The notes: generated from the letters alone by a model not told the origin. DNA of 64,000 bases from Hominimerdicola alba (GCF_900109655.1 NZ_FOAT01000003.1:76321-140320); one strand, 5' to 3'; shown: positions 13,551 to 22,617, counted from the stretch's first letter. Program-made: numbers and translations.

Positions 13551-14054
13551 TTATTTATTTAACAGTCTCCTGAGAGCCTGCTGTGTCCTTTCTTTTTGAA
13601 AGAAGTGATCTTCACAGGGGTTGCGCAAAGAATGCTGCAATGCGTCCGCATCTTTGATGATCTCATCAAATGAATCTCCTGTCACATCCTTGTCACTGTG
13701 ATTGTATATACCGCCGTATATCAGCCGTTTATCTTCATCGCTGAAACCTCGGATACCCGAAAGTATCTCGTTCATCGCATACTCCGCACATTTGTGGGCA
13801 TGGTCTGCGGTATCCTCATCTGGATAGATATAGCAGTAAAGATCGTGGAGTATCCCCGCTGTCTCCGCAAGTTCTGCCATTTCACGGGAATAGCCTTGTT
13901 TAATAGCGATAGTCGCCGCCATCAGACCTACACCGTAAAGGTGGATATACGCACAGCGCTTCTGCTCCTCGTCCTTTATCTGTTTTAAAAGCGTATCGAC
14001 GATCTCACGGACTTCGTCTATCCTAGTGTACTGCCGCACGTACTGTTCCGACAT
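13551..14054 (-). CDS. HD-domain phosphohydrolase
   Basis: A 167-residue cytoplasmic protein with an HD domain. The first metal histidine lies in YIHLYGVGLMAATIA near residue 40, the HD pair in AGILHDLY near residue 71, and further residues in DHAHKCAEYAMNEIL and YNHSDKD. This order (H...HD...H...D) is typical of small bacterial HD hydrolases acting on nucleotides or related phosphate esters. The substrate cannot be named. GGGAGG precedes the ATG. It is first in a run with the lysophospholipase-like gene and yifB. Confidence 0.8.
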   Translation of the reverse strand: MSEQYVRQYTRIDEVREIVDTLLKQIKDEEQKRCAYIHLYGVGLMAATIAIKQGYSREMAELAETAGILHDLYCYIYPDEDTADHAHKCAEYAMNEILSGIRGFSDEDKRLIYGGIYNHSDKDVTGDSFDEIIKDADALQHSLRNPCEDHFFQKERTQQALRRLLNK

Positions 14055-14117
14055 TTTTATTCCTCCCTAAAGGTTTTGATGATCAGGCGAGCGCTGCCAT
14101 GCTATCTGTTTGCCGTG

Positions 14118-14993
14118 TCATTCCTCTTCCCGCTTTTTATCAAAGTCCTCATAAACATTTTCTTCCACAGTACAGCTATCTTTTCCGATAGTCACCACAT
14201 TTCCCGTACTGCTGATGAGCTTTTCGCCACCTTCGGTGAACACGAACTCACAGCCTACGTCAATATCAAGGTTGTATAATTTTTCACCGGTCTCAGCGGA
14301 GTATACATCAAGGAAAAATGCAGAGCGCTCGCCCCTTTCAGCGAACCTGTAGCCTAAGCAGGCTATGCTGTCATGCTTTTCCACATAGCTGATATCGGTG
14401 TAATGGGAGCCGGGCTCGTTTTCAGCTGTCCAGAGCTCTTCCCCCGCAAGTGAATGGCACCGCAGTCCGCCCTGAAACACCGAGCTGTACACCCTTCCGC
14501 CGCCAAAGCAGAAACTCATCAGGCTTTTTGGGGATGTGACAACTGCCCCCGCCCATGTGAGCCGTCCTTTGTGATCCATCTTTATCTCATTCCCGCTGTC
14601 GGGGAACAGCTTTTCAACGCCCTTTTCGGTGGATATTATACTGCCGTCTTCAAGGGATATGGTATACAGCACCGATGAAGCGTTTATGGCGTAAAGCACC
14701 TTGTCATCGGCACTGAAAAATAAGCGCTGTATCTTCTTGACCTCTTTTGTATTCCAGAGAGCTTTGCCGCTTTCCACCTCGTAGAGAGTTATGCCGAACC
14801 TGCCGTAAGCTGCCGCCGCGAAATACTTCCCGCTATCGGTCATGCACAGCCTGTCACCGCCGAAATCCAGCTTTGTTTCGTACTCTCCAAGCTTTTCGCC
14901 AGTAGATGCATCGAAAGCCGCCACCTTTTTCTCAAATTCCGCCGCAAGGAAGAATCTGCCGCTGTTTGAAGCCTTCATTTGTCTTATAAACAT
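14118..14993 (-). CDS. PQQ/WD40-like beta-propeller protein, cytoplasmic
   Basis: A 291-residue protein made of repeated beta-strand modules such as AAFDASTGEKLGEYETK, TLYEVESGKALWNTKE, YTISLEDGSIISTEK and DVYSAETGEKLYNLD. These are the pattern of a PQQ-like or quinoprotein-type propeller with about seven blades. No signal peptide is seen. ATG 14993 has CGAGGAGAG upstream, and the start agrees with the promoter at 15037-15065. The enzymatic role, if any, is unknown; such proteins often bind partners. It is divergent from pgm. Confidence 0.6.
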   Translation of the reverse strand: MFIRQMKASNSGRFFLAAEFEKKVAAFDASTGEKLGEYETKLDFGGDRLCMTDSGKYFAAAAYGRFGITLYEVESGKALWNTKEVKKIQRLFFSADDKVLYAINASSVLYTISLEDGSIISTEKGVEKLFPDSGNEIKMDHKGRLTWAGAVVTSPKSLMSFCFGGGRVYSSVFQGGLRCHSLAGEELWTAENEPGSHYTDISYVEKHDSIACLGYRFAERGERSAFFLDVYSAETGEKLYNLDIDVGCEFVFTEGGEKLISSTGNVVTIGKDSCTVEENVYEDFDKKREEE

Positions 14994-15036
14994 TTCGTTC
15001 TCTCCTCGGTCTTGATATCGTAATAAGTTTACTGTA

Positions 15037-15065
15037 ATTATACCACAAAAGTTTCCAATAATCAA
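15037..15065 (-). promoter_or_regulatory. Promoter of the propeller gene
   Basis: Minus strand TTGATT (15065-15060), 17-nt spacer, TATAAT (15042-15037), 45 nt from the start at 14993. Confidence 0.8.
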
Positions 15066-15147
15066 GCTGTTTAGCCAAAGATTTTTGTTGAATATCCAAA
15101 AATCGTTAGTTTGATTGCTTATGAATGTTAAAAAAAATCTATCCCCC

Positions 15148-15175
15148 TTGAAAAATTATTTTATTATGGTATAAT
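15148..15175 (+). promoter_or_regulatory. Promoter of pgm
   Basis: TTGAAA at 15148-15153, 16-nt spacer, TATAAT at 15170-15175, giving a leader of about 90 nt before ATG 15271. Confidence 0.75.
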
Positions 15176-15270
15176 ATAGTATGTACGTGCAGAATACTTC
15201 TGCACATTACAAGGATAAAGATGATCGATTTTCCGTGGTGTGGAAAGAAATAACTGATGAGGTGATAATA

Positions 15271-16992
15271 ATGAGCAAAGAAACTGAACTCTACAAGCTC
15301 TGGTGTGAAAAGGCTGTGGAAGATCCCGACCTCGTAGCTGAACTTAAGTCCGTTGAGGGCGATGACGAAGCTATCCTCGACCGTTTTTACAGAGACCTTG
15401 AATTCGGTACAGGCGGACTGCGTGGAGTAATAGGCGCAGGCTCCTACAGACTGAATATCTATACTATCAGACGTGCAACACAGGGTCTTGCTGACTATGT
15501 CAACCAGACATTCAAGAATGCAAGCGTTGCTATCTCCTACGATTCAAGAATAAAGTCGGACGTATTTGCCAAGGCTACTGCGGCTGTTATGGCGGCAAAC
15601 GGCATCAAGGCTTACATCTACAAGGAGCTCATGCCCACTCCCTGCCTTTCATGGGCAGTTAGAGAACTGGGCTGTCAGGCAGGTGTTATGGTAACAGCAT
15701 CCCATAACCCCGCAAAGTACAACGGCTATAAGGTATACGGCGAGGACGGCTGCCAGCTGACCATCGATGCTGCCAATGTAGTTACCGAAAAGATCGAATC
15801 CGTTGATATGTTCGGCGGTGCTAAGTTCATCGACTTTGAAGAGGGTCTGAAGAGCGGCATGATCGAGTATATCGGTCAGGACGTTATCGATAAGTATCTC
15901 GACAAGGTAGCTGAGCAGGGCATACATACCGATCTGGTTGCTGACAGCGGTCTGAAGGTAGTATATACACCTCTCAACGGCACAGGCAACAAGCCCGTAA
16001 GAGCAATACTCAAGAAGATCGGCATCAAGGAAGTAACAGTAGTTCCCGAGCAGGAGAACCCCGACGGCAATTTCCCCACCTGTCCTTTCCCGAACCCTGA
16101 GATCAAGGAAGCACTGGCTAAGGGCCTTGAACTCTGCGAGAGCGTAAAGCCCGATCTGCTGCTGGCTACCGACCCTGACTGCGACCGTGTAGGCATCGCA
16201 GTTCCCGCTCCCGACGGCAGTTATGTACTGTTCTCGGGCAACGAAGTAGGCGCTATGCTGCTGAAGTACATCTGCCAGGAGAGAACAGCACTCGGCACCA
16301 TGCCCAAGAACCCAGTTGCAGTAAAGACCATCGTTACCACCGATATCTGCCGCAAGATAGCTGAGGAATACGGCGTTGAGCTGAGAAACGTCCTCACAGG
16401 CTTCAAGTTCATCGGTGAGCAGATAGGCTTCTTAGAGAAGGACAACGAGGCTGACAGATACATCTTCGGTTACGAGGAGAGCTACGGTTATCTTGCAGGT
16501 TCTTATGTAAGAGATAAGGACGCTGTTGTAGCTTCCATGCTGATATGCGAGATGGCAGCATTCTACCGCACAAAGGGCATCACACTGCTCCAGGCAAGAG
16601 AGAACCTCTACAATGAGTACGGCAACTATCTCCACAGCCAGGAATCCTTCCAGTGCGAGGGTGCAAGCGGCATGGAGAAGATGAAGGAGATCATGGCTGG
16701 TCTGAGAACAAACGGTCCCAAGGAAATCGGCGGACTGAAAGTCACCGTTTTTGCAGACTACAAGGTTTCCGAGCAGACAGATATCGCAACAGGCGCAAAG
16801 ACTGTTCTTACTCTGCCCAAGTCCGATGTACTGGTATTCGAGCTTGAACAGGGCGCAAGCGTTATCATCAGACCTTCCGGCACAGAGCCCAAGATCAAGG
16901 CTTACTACACCGCTATCGGTGATACAAGAGCCGCTGCTGAGAAGACCGAAGCTGCTCTGAAGGCAGACTTCAAGAAGATACTCGGCTTCTGA
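15271..16992 (+). CDS. pgm: Phosphoglucomutase (alpha-D-phosphohexomutase family)
   Basis: A 573-residue enzyme that interconverts glucose 1-phosphate and glucose 6-phosphate. The phosphoserine loop VMVTASHNP is at about residues 138-146, the metal loop DPDCDR at about 301-306, the sugar-binding FGYEESYGY near 408, and the phosphate-binding RPSGTEPKIK near the C-terminus. Length and motifs match the clostridial PgcA/Pgm2-type mutases better than GlmM. ATG 15271 with GATGAGGTG upstream was chosen; the open frame reaches back to 15181 but the extra 30 residues do not resemble the family. Glucose 1-phosphate is the substrate of GlgC, encoded later in this window, so a link to glycogen metabolism is likely. 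Confidence 0.93.
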   Translation: MSKETELYKLWCEKAVEDPDLVAELKSVEGDDEAILDRFYRDLEFGTGGLRGVIGAGSYRLNIYTIRRATQGLADYVNQTFKNASVAISYDSRIKSDVFAKATAAVMAANGIKAYIYKELMPTPCLSWAVRELGCQAGVMVTASHNPAKYNGYKVYGEDGCQLTIDAANVVTEKIESVDMFGGAKFIDFEEGLKSGMIEYIGQDVIDKYLDKVAEQGIHTDLVADSGLKVVYTPLNGTGNKPVRAILKKIGIKEVTVVPEQENPDGNFPTCPFPNPEIKEALAKGLELCESVKPDLLLATDPDCDRVGIAVPAPDGSYVLFSGNEVGAMLLKYICQERTALGTMPKNPVAVKTIVTTDICRKIAEEYGVELRNVLTGFKFIGEQIGFLEKDNEADRYIFGYEESYGYLAGSYVRDKDAVVASMLICEMAAFYRTKGITLLQARENLYNEYGNYLHSQESFQCEGASGMEKMKEIMAGLRTNGPKEIGGLKVTVFADYKVSEQTDIATGAKTVLTLPKSDVLVFELEQGASVIIRPSGTEPKIKAYYTAIGDTRAAAEKTEAALKADFKKILGF

Positions 16993-17003
16993 TAAATATT
17001 ATT

Positions 17004-17037
17004 ACCCGCAGAGACAGTGGTCTTTGCGGGTATTTTT
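17004..17037 (+). terminator. Intrinsic terminator of pgm
   Basis: A 12-bp stem (ACCCGCAGAGAC with a one-wobble complement), AGT loop, then ATTTTTATT. Confidence 0.9.
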
Positions 17038-17152
17038 ATTTGCTGTTATCAGATATTTTTGTGTTTTGGGGGCGGGGGTGATCTTTATCCTCATCCTCTT
17101 CTTCATCTTTATCCTTATCTTTTTCTTTGTCTATATCTTTATCGGCATTTTT

Positions 17153-17220
17153 GGTATACGGTCGTATACGTTGGTATGAAGTGGTATACGGTCGTATTGT
17201 TTCGTATATTTTTGGTAGTA
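17153..17220 (+). repeat. GGTAT-rich direct-repeat element, copy 1
   Basis: GGTATACGGTCGTAT occurs at 17153-17167 and 17183-17197, a 30-bp period, with further GGTAT and CGTAT words through 17220. A related sequence is found on the minus strand at 55308-55369 upstream of malQ. No coding frame fits this stretch. Confidence 0.55.
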
Positions 17221-17290
17221 TTTTTTGGGGGTTATCCCGCTGACATACCTGACTTAAAAACGATCAAAGGAATATAATGAGCGTTTGGCG

Positions 17291-17329
17291 GTTATCTTTT
17301 CCCCCGCCTGCGGCGGGGGAAAAGATAAC
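17291..17329. repeat. Perfect 18-bp inverted repeat
   Basis: Arms 17291-17308 and 17312-17329 are exact complements with a 3-nt TGC loop. Each arm holds an A/T-rich outer half and a CCCCCGCC core. The T-run precedes the GC core and the A-run follows it, the reverse of a terminator on either strand, so it looks like a palindromic repeat or protein site. Confidence 0.7.
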
Positions 17330-17490
17330 GTCAGCATAATATATACCTGTTATTCCGGCATTTTAAGTGGTGTGGTAAAGGGATAGTCAGATTTTTATAT
17401 CATCGGTATAGATTTGTTTGTTTAGTCGTGGATTCGCTGTTATCGATAGTTTGCGAGTTATCGCCCCTCGTTCCTCGGGTCGAAAAATCA

Positions 17491-17599
17491 ACGAGCGTAC
17501 CGCCGTTGATTCCGGGCGCGGCAATATTTTACGGACTATGTTTGTGCGTATGTCAAAGTTTGGTTCACGCTCGTAATTTGGTTATTGCCGCGCCTTTTT
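17491..17599 (+). repeat. Crossing inverted repeats in the pgm-purB gap
   Basis: ACGAGCGT (17491-17498) is complementary to ACGCTCGT (17567-17574), and the 12-mer at 17515-17526 (GGCGCGGCAATA) to 17583-17594. The two helices interleave, and TTTTT follows at 17595-17599. This could be a pseudoknotted RNA or a decayed repeat. There is no coding frame here. Confidence 0.4.
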
Positions 17600-17662
17600 G
17601 ACATGACGGGAAGTTTGCTGTTCTCTTATAGTTCGCTATACATTTTGGCTTTGTGCCTTGAT

Positions 17663-17681
17663 GCGAGGGCTCTGCCCTCGC
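17663..17681. repeat. GC-rich hairpin in the pgm-purB gap
   Basis: GCGAGGGC-TCT-GCCCTCGC is a perfect 8-bp stem with a 3-nt loop. A second short repeat, AAGCCT/AGGCTT, follows at about 17689-17710. No U-run follows. Confidence 0.5.
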
Positions 17682-17824
17682 GCTCCCGCAAGCCTGCTAG
17701 CGCGAGGCTTGACCGCGCGCTTTGATTCGCGGCATAGTTTGTCTGGTGCGCAGATTTGTTGCCGCGATATGCTCCCCTCCGTTGCAGTTTCCGCCCAATT
17801 TCCGATATTTTATCCGTCTATATC

Positions 17825-17853
17825 TTTACATTTATTAAATAGTATGCTATAAT
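17825..17853 (+). promoter_or_regulatory. Promoter of purB
   Basis: TTTACA at 17825-17830, 17-nt spacer, TATAAT at 17848-17853; leader about 105 nt. Confidence 0.85.
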
Positions 17854-17871
17854 AAATTTATCTGATGCCCT

Positions 17872-17909
17872 CATGCACCCGCTGACTTGTTTTTTTCATG
17901 CCGTGCATG
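17872..17909 (+). promoter_or_regulatory. Hairpin in the purB leader
   Basis: CATGCAC (17872-17878) pairs with GTGCATG (17903-17909) around a loop holding seven T. It lies in the 5' untranslated region of purB. It does not match the purine riboswitch; a regulatory role is only possible. Confidence 0.35.
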
Positions 17910-17967
17910 GGTGTTATCGCGGAAAAGATCGGTTTTCACCCGAAATTATATGAAAGAGGTAATGACT

Positions 17968-19407
17968 ATGTCAACTAACAGCTATGAATCCCCCTTCTGT
18001 ACAAGGTATGCCAGCAAGGAGATGCAGTACATCTTCTCTGCTGACAAAAAGTTCACCACCTGGAGAAAACTCTGGGTAGCACTTGCAAGGGCTGAGATGA
18101 AGCTTGGTCTTAACGTTACTCAGGCTCAGGTAGATGAGCTTGCTGCTCACATCAACGATGTTGATTACGACAAGGCTGCTGAGTATGAGAAGAAATTCCG
18201 CCACGATGTAATGGCTCACGTACATACCTACGGTGAGGTTTGCCCCAACGCTAAGGGTATCATCCACATGGGTGCTACTTCCTGCTATGTAGGCGACAAC
18301 ACTGATGTTATCATCATGCGTGATGCACTGACCATCGTAAAGAGAAAGCTCGTTAAGGTCATCGACCAGCTGGCTAAGTTTGCTGACAAGTACAAGAGCC
18401 TGCCTTGTCTGGCTTACACACACCTCCAGCCCGCACAGCTGACCACCGTGGGCAAGAGAGCAACACTCTGGTGCAACGAGCTGGTAATGGACTTGGAAGA
18501 CCTTGATTTCCAGCTTGGCAGACTGAAGCTGCTGGGCTCCAAGGGTACAACAGGTACACAGGCTTCTTTCATGGAGCTTTTCCACGGTGATACTGACAAG
18601 GTAAAGGAGCTTGAAAAGCTGATAGCTGAGGAAATGGGCTTTGATGCAGTAGTTCCCGTATCGGGTCAGACCTATTCCAGAAAGGTTGACTTCGCTGTAT
18701 GTCAGGTACTGGCTGCAATCTCTCAGAGTGCTATGAAGTTCGGCAACGATATCAGACTTCTCCAGTCCTTCAAGGAGATCGAAGAGCCTTTCGAGAAGAC
18801 CCAGATAGGTTCTTCCGCAATGGCTTACAAGCGCAACCCCATGAGAGATGAGCGTATCTGCTCACTGGCAAGATACGTTATGTGCGATGTACTGAACCCC
18901 GCATTCACAGCTGGTACACAGTGGTTCGAGAGAACTCTGGACGACTCTGCAAACAAGCGTATCTCCGTAGCTGAGGCATTCCTCGGTGTTGATGCTATAC
19001 TCAACATCATGCTGAACGTTACCGATCCTGAGAACGGTCTGGTGGTATACGACAAGATCATAACCAAGAGAGTTATGGCTGAACTGCCTTTCATGGCTAC
19101 CGAGAATGTCATAATGGACGCTTGCGAAAAGGGCGGTGACAGACAGGAGCTTCACGAGCATATCAGAGAGCTCTCCATGATCGCAGGTGCTCATGTTAAG
19201 CAGGACGGTCTTGACAATGATCTGGCTGACCTGATAGCTGCTGACCCCATCTTCAAGGTAACAAGAGAAGAGCTGGCTGAGATAATGAAGCCTGAGAACT
19301 ACATCGGCAGATGCCCTCAGCAGGTAGATGAGTTCATAGCTAACGTTGTAAAGCCCATCATCGATGCTAACGGCGTTTCCGATGATGTTGCGGAGATCAA
19401 CGTATAA
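17968..19407 (+). CDS. purB: Adenylosuccinate lyase
   Basis: A 479-residue member of the fumarase/aspartase superfamily. It cleaves SAICAR to AICAR plus fumarate, and adenylosuccinate to AMP plus fumarate. The signature SSAMAYKRNPMRDERI is at about residues 281-296, the mobile catalytic loop; GATSCYVGDN and HLQPAQLTTVGKR form the other active-site boxes. The length fits the clostridial PurB type. AGAGGT lies seven bases before ATG 17968; an ATG two codons upstream is too close to that site. It stands on the opposite strand from the other purine genes of the window and has its own promoter. Confidence 0.95.
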   Translation: MSTNSYESPFCTRYASKEMQYIFSADKKFTTWRKLWVALARAEMKLGLNVTQAQVDELAAHINDVDYDKAAEYEKKFRHDVMAHVHTYGEVCPNAKGIIHMGATSCYVGDNTDVIIMRDALTIVKRKLVKVIDQLAKFADKYKSLPCLAYTHLQPAQLTTVGKRATLWCNELVMDLEDLDFQLGRLKLLGSKGTTGTQASFMELFHGDTDKVKELEKLIAEEMGFDAVVPVSGQTYSRKVDFAVCQVLAAISQSAMKFGNDIRLLQSFKEIEEPFEKTQIGSSAMAYKRNPMRDERICSLARYVMCDVLNPAFTAGTQWFERTLDDSANKRISVAEAFLGVDAILNIMLNVTDPENGLVVYDKIITKRVMAELPFMATENVIMDACEKGGDRQELHEHIRELSMIAGAHVKQDGLDNDLADLIAADPIFKVTREELAEIMKPENYIGRCPQQVDEFIANVVKPIIDANGVSDDVAEINV

Positions 19408-19490
19408 CAATATATCTGACACTGAACTGCCAATGACCCGCGGTGGATATTTCCTCGCGGGAACATCGGCATAATACAGAGTATAACAAA

Positions 19491-20153
19491 ATGAGCAGAT
19501 ATGACAGAGGCGGCGAAGTATCAAACACAAACGCCGATACACAAATTAGCTCCGGATTACTTAGCAAGAGAAAAATACTTGCCGTGATAATCACTTTAGC
19601 GGCGAATATCACCGCCGTATATTATGGGACAAAAATAGACAGCGACGGCGGATTTCTCGGAGATATCGGAGAATATATATTTTTCCTTTTCTTCGGCGGC
19701 ATAAGTGCTGTAACAGACACGTTATGGATGATACGCCCGGCGGTGCGCAAAAGCTTCTCAATAAAGAAGCGGATTCTCTTTACGGTATTGCTCCATCTGA
19801 TATTCCTTGCGAGCATGATACTTTTCCCTACAGGAGATCTCGGTCTTGCTGTAACTGTTTTTGGATCTGCAATGTGCGGAGTGCTTGACCTGGTATGGAT
19901 TATTCACGGGATAAAGAGCCTTTACAAAAAACACCGCCCCGCAGGAAGTCCTAAAAAGATGTTAGCTGTCATCACCGTGGTGCTGAATATTTCCGCAGTG
20001 GTCGCATTTCTGCTCATTCTGATCGACTCACAGTATATACCCGTGAATATGTTTGACTGCTTTCTCATACTCACTGACATAAGTATAGTCATCAACCTGA
20101 TATGTCTGATACTCGGCAGTGTAAACAGAGCAAAGCGGTGTAGAAAAAGTTGA
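19491..20153 (+). CDS. Six-helix membrane protein of unknown function
   Basis: About 220 residues with six predicted membrane helices (near residues 27-48, 60-80, 93-112, 119-140, 152-174, 182-204) and a short charged N-terminus. I do not recognise the family. No good ribosome site precedes ATG 19491, and a GTG further upstream at 19443 is also in frame, so the start is uncertain. It follows purB by about 80 nt on the same strand and precedes a zinc-ribbon gene by 30 nt. Confidence 0.6.
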   Translation: MSRYDRGGEVSNTNADTQISSGLLSKRKILAVIITLAANITAVYYGTKIDSDGGFLGDIGEYIFFLFFGGISAVTDTLWMIRPAVRKSFSIKKRILFTVLLHLIFLASMILFPTGDLGLAVTVFGSAMCGVLDLVWIIHGIKSLYKKHRPAGSPKKMLAVITVVLNISAVVAFLLILIDSQYIPVNMFDCFLILTDISIVINLICLILGSVNRAKRCRKS

Positions 20154-20183
20154 ATAAAGAGAATATAAAACAGGAGAACAAAA

Positions 20184-20432
20184 ATGAGAAACAGATATGA
20201 TAACAGCGGTTACTATGGCGGAAAGGTCTGCCCGAAATGCGGCTACCCCAACTGCCAGATAATCAACGAGACCACCACAACAGGCGGAGATTACGGCATT
20301 TGCAGCGGTATCTGCGGATATATACTTATGGGTCCCATCGGACTGCTTTGCGGTCTTTGCGGAATGGATACCAAAACAAAGACCCGCGCATACTGGGTAT
20401 GCCCCAGCTGCAACAAGAAATTCAAGATATGA
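20184..20432 (+). CDS. Small zinc-ribbon protein with hydrophobic centre
   Basis: An 82-residue protein with CPKC near residue 17 and CPSC near residue 73, which could form one zinc ribbon from both ends of the chain. Between them is a Gly/Cys-rich hydrophobic stretch (GICSGICGYILMGPIGLLCGLCG). AACAGGAG precedes the ATG. The last codons overlap the start of the next gene by four bases (ATGA), so the two are probably made together. Function unknown. Confidence 0.7.
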   Translation: MRNRYDNSGYYGGKVCPKCGYPNCQIINETTTTGGDYGICSGICGYILMGPIGLLCGLCGMDTKTKTRAYWVCPSCNKKFKI

Positions 20433-20809
20433 CCGAGGATAAAAAGGAACGGCTCTGGCTGAAGACCATGGAGTGTGGTGCGCGGTGCGGCTGTCACCAG
20501 CGGGCGGACAGAAGCTTTTTTCTGGGTCGCTGGCAGTTCCCTGTGTGCGCAAGATGCACAGGGGTGTTCATCGGGCAGACCTTAGCACTTTTTGCGGCAA
20601 AGAAGCGTATCTCACCTTGGGCGGCATTGTGCTGCTGTGAAGTAATGCTGGCGGACTGGGTATTACAGGCATTGGGCTTAAAAGAATCAACGAACCCGCG
20701 GCGGCTCGTCACAGGCATAGCAGGCGGCTTCGGGACAGCGGTGCTGTACTTTTCAGCCATACGGCGGGCAGTCGGATACTTACGCAAAAAAATCCCTTAC
20801 AGAGAGTGA
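20429..20809 (+). CDS. DUF2085-family membrane protein
   Basis: A 126-residue protein. CHQRADRSFFLGRWQFPVCARCTGVFIGQ carries the conserved histidine and CxRCxG of DUF2085, followed by two or three hydrophobic segments (AALCCCEVMLADWVLQALG, GIAGGFGTAVLYFSAI). The ATG at 20429 overlaps the previous stop in ATGA. An open frame begins earlier but is out of context with the zinc-ribbon gene it would overlap. Function of the family is not established. Confidence 0.75.
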   Translation: MTEDKKERLWLKTMECGARCGCHQRADRSFFLGRWQFPVCARCTGVFIGQTLALFAAKKRISPWAALCCCEVMLADWVLQALGLKESTNPRRLVTGIAGGFGTAVLYFSAIRRAVGYLRKKIPYRE

Positions 20810-20813
20810 TCAA

Positions 20814-21440
20814 ATGGATATAACTAAATATCAGAAAGCGGCAGACGAGATACTCGAACGCCTTATAAATGCCATGCGGGGCGGTCAGGCGGAGATACAC
20901 CCGCAGTCGCTGATATGCGCAGTGGGTGCGCTGGCAGGATATTCGTGCCAGAAAGATGTGCGCGTGATGTTCATGAAAAAGAACGATCTTTCCGAGGACA
21001 AGGTGTTCACGATAATGACCGACAAGCAGGGCAGAAAATTCTATTTCGGCGACCTCATAAACGAACCTCTCGTGAACGAGAAGTACTCGGTATGGTCAAT
21101 GATAGGCGGTGCTGTCAAGCAGAAGGGCGGCAAGCTGCCCGATGTCAATGACATATTCCGCTACATATCCTATACCGTGGGCGGCGAGAATTTCGGAAAG
21201 CCCCGCGCCTGCGAAGTGGGCGATGATATGGGCATCTACCTGAAACAGCTGTGGCTCCCCCTTAACGGCATAGCAAGCAAGTATGCCGCAGACGGCGAAC
21301 TGCACATCATATACGGCATCGCCCTGCAAAAGGCAGTATTCGCGGCGGGCAAGACTATGGATATAACCGAAGCGGCGCGTATAGCTATGGAAAGCGCCGT
21401 CAGCATGAGCAAGGTGGATTATAATAGTTTTTGCAGGTGA
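20814..21440 (+). CDS. Conserved hypothetical cytoplasmic protein
   Basis: A 208-residue protein without signal peptide or membrane helix. The sequence is helical, with a central region (DVNDIFRYISYTVGGENFGKPRACEVGDDMGIYLKQLW) that looks conserved in style but matches no family I can name. It begins four bases after the DUF2085 stop codon, so the small-protein genes 20184-21440 appear to be one operon. The ribosome site is weak (AGAGAGTG). Confidence 0.6.
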   Translation: MDITKYQKAADEILERLINAMRGGQAEIHPQSLICAVGALAGYSCQKDVRVMFMKKNDLSEDKVFTIMTDKQGRKFYFGDLINEPLVNEKYSVWSMIGGAVKQKGGKLPDVNDIFRYISYTVGGENFGKPRACEVGDDMGIYLKQLWLPLNGIASKYAADGELHIIYGIALQKAVFAAGKTMDITEAARIAMESAVSMSKVDYNSFCR

Positions 21441-21496
21441 AAGGCACGAAATCCCATACGACCTGTGACATCTGAGTTATTTGACGAGGTGATAAT

Positions 21497-22603
21497 GTGA
21501 AAAAGATCTTTCCGTTGATTTTGGCATTAGCACTTGCAGGCTGTGCAGGTGCTTCAAATAATGACAGCAAAGCCGAAAGCAAAGCTGAGACTTCTGCTGT
21601 GAATGATACTGCTGAGCAGGTATCTTCAGATGTTTCACCGGATATTCCCGACAGTATGACAGAAATCTCTGACGAAAAATTGTCCACCGGAATAATCAGT
21701 CACGTACAGTACAGTAGTCTGATAATGAAATATGATTACATGGTTGATTCAACAGAGGAATACAAAATATTCAAAAGCTTCTGCGGTGATGTACCTGAAT
21801 TCGACGACATCGACTTTGACAAGTACACCCTGTTTGCAAAAACAGGAGCAGGAAGCAGCGGTGACAAATATGTTATCGACCGCGTGCTTATCAGCGGAAC
21901 AAAAGTGATGCTGAACATCACAAAGACAGAAGATGGCATGACCGATGACAATGTGAAGCGCTGGTTTTATGCAGTAATACCAAAAGCAGATCTCCCTGAT
22001 GAGATCAAGGATTGGAAAAGACCATCGGAGTCAAAAATGGCTTCGGCAGGGATTTCACTGGTGAATGCCTGTATAGAACCCAACAGTTTCAATACTGCAA
22101 AATATGAGGCTATACTCAAAAAGTATGATGCTTTCCAAGCTTCGATCAGATACATGGGCAGCGATGGAATGATATTATTGCGTTTTTTAACAGTAAAGAG
22201 CGACGCTGATGGGATAAATCAAGATATCGAAAGCAGCTTTGTGCCCCAGCTGTCAGAGAAAGGCGAAAACAGGATAACAGTCACAAAGACTGATCTGCCG
22301 ACTTCGGTGTATAAAGAACAGAACAGCAATTCACCTTATAGTTATGACACAGGAAGTATATTAGTGCGCATACAGTGCACAGAACCATCAAGTCAGTACA
22401 ATGAAGCGGCTGACTATATCGAAGAAGCATTCGGTGAAACTGATTGGATAAGTTCACCCAAAGATAACTGCATAGAGGGTAGATTAGAGCTCGACAACTT
22501 CCCTGTCGAGAAACTCCAAAGCAGTATTGAAGCGATTAATGACGTGAATGAAAAATTTGATATAAAGCTGAATGGATTCAGCTTGACATATAAATATAAC
22601 TGA
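21497..22603 (+). CDS. Predicted lipoprotein of unknown function
   Basis: A 368-residue protein with a lipoprotein signal peptide (MKKIFPLILALALAGC; lipobox LAGC, modified Cys at residue 15) and a Ser/Glu/Ala-rich linker, then a globular extracellular domain. The start is GTG 21497 with GAGGTG upstream. It lies 14 nt upstream of metY in the same direction, but no functional tie is evident. Confidence 0.75.
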   Translation: MKKIFPLILALALAGCAGASNNDSKAESKAETSAVNDTAEQVSSDVSPDIPDSMTEISDEKLSTGIISHVQYSSLIMKYDYMVDSTEEYKIFKSFCGDVPEFDDIDFDKYTLFAKTGAGSSGDKYVIDRVLISGTKVMLNITKTEDGMTDDNVKRWFYAVIPKADLPDEIKDWKRPSESKMASAGISLVNACIEPNSFNTAKYEAILKKYDAFQASIRYMGSDGMILLRFLTVKSDADGINQDIESSFVPQLSEKGENRITVTKTDLPTSVYKEQNSNSPYSYDTGSILVRIQCTEPSSQYNEAADYIEEAFGETDWISSPKDNCIEGRLELDNFPVEKLQSSIEAINDVNEKFDIKLNGFSLTYKYN

Positions 22604-22617
22604 AAGGACAGATACTA

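Noticed and set aside
17663-17681. GC-rich hairpin as an intrinsic terminator
   Set aside because: No T-run on either side.
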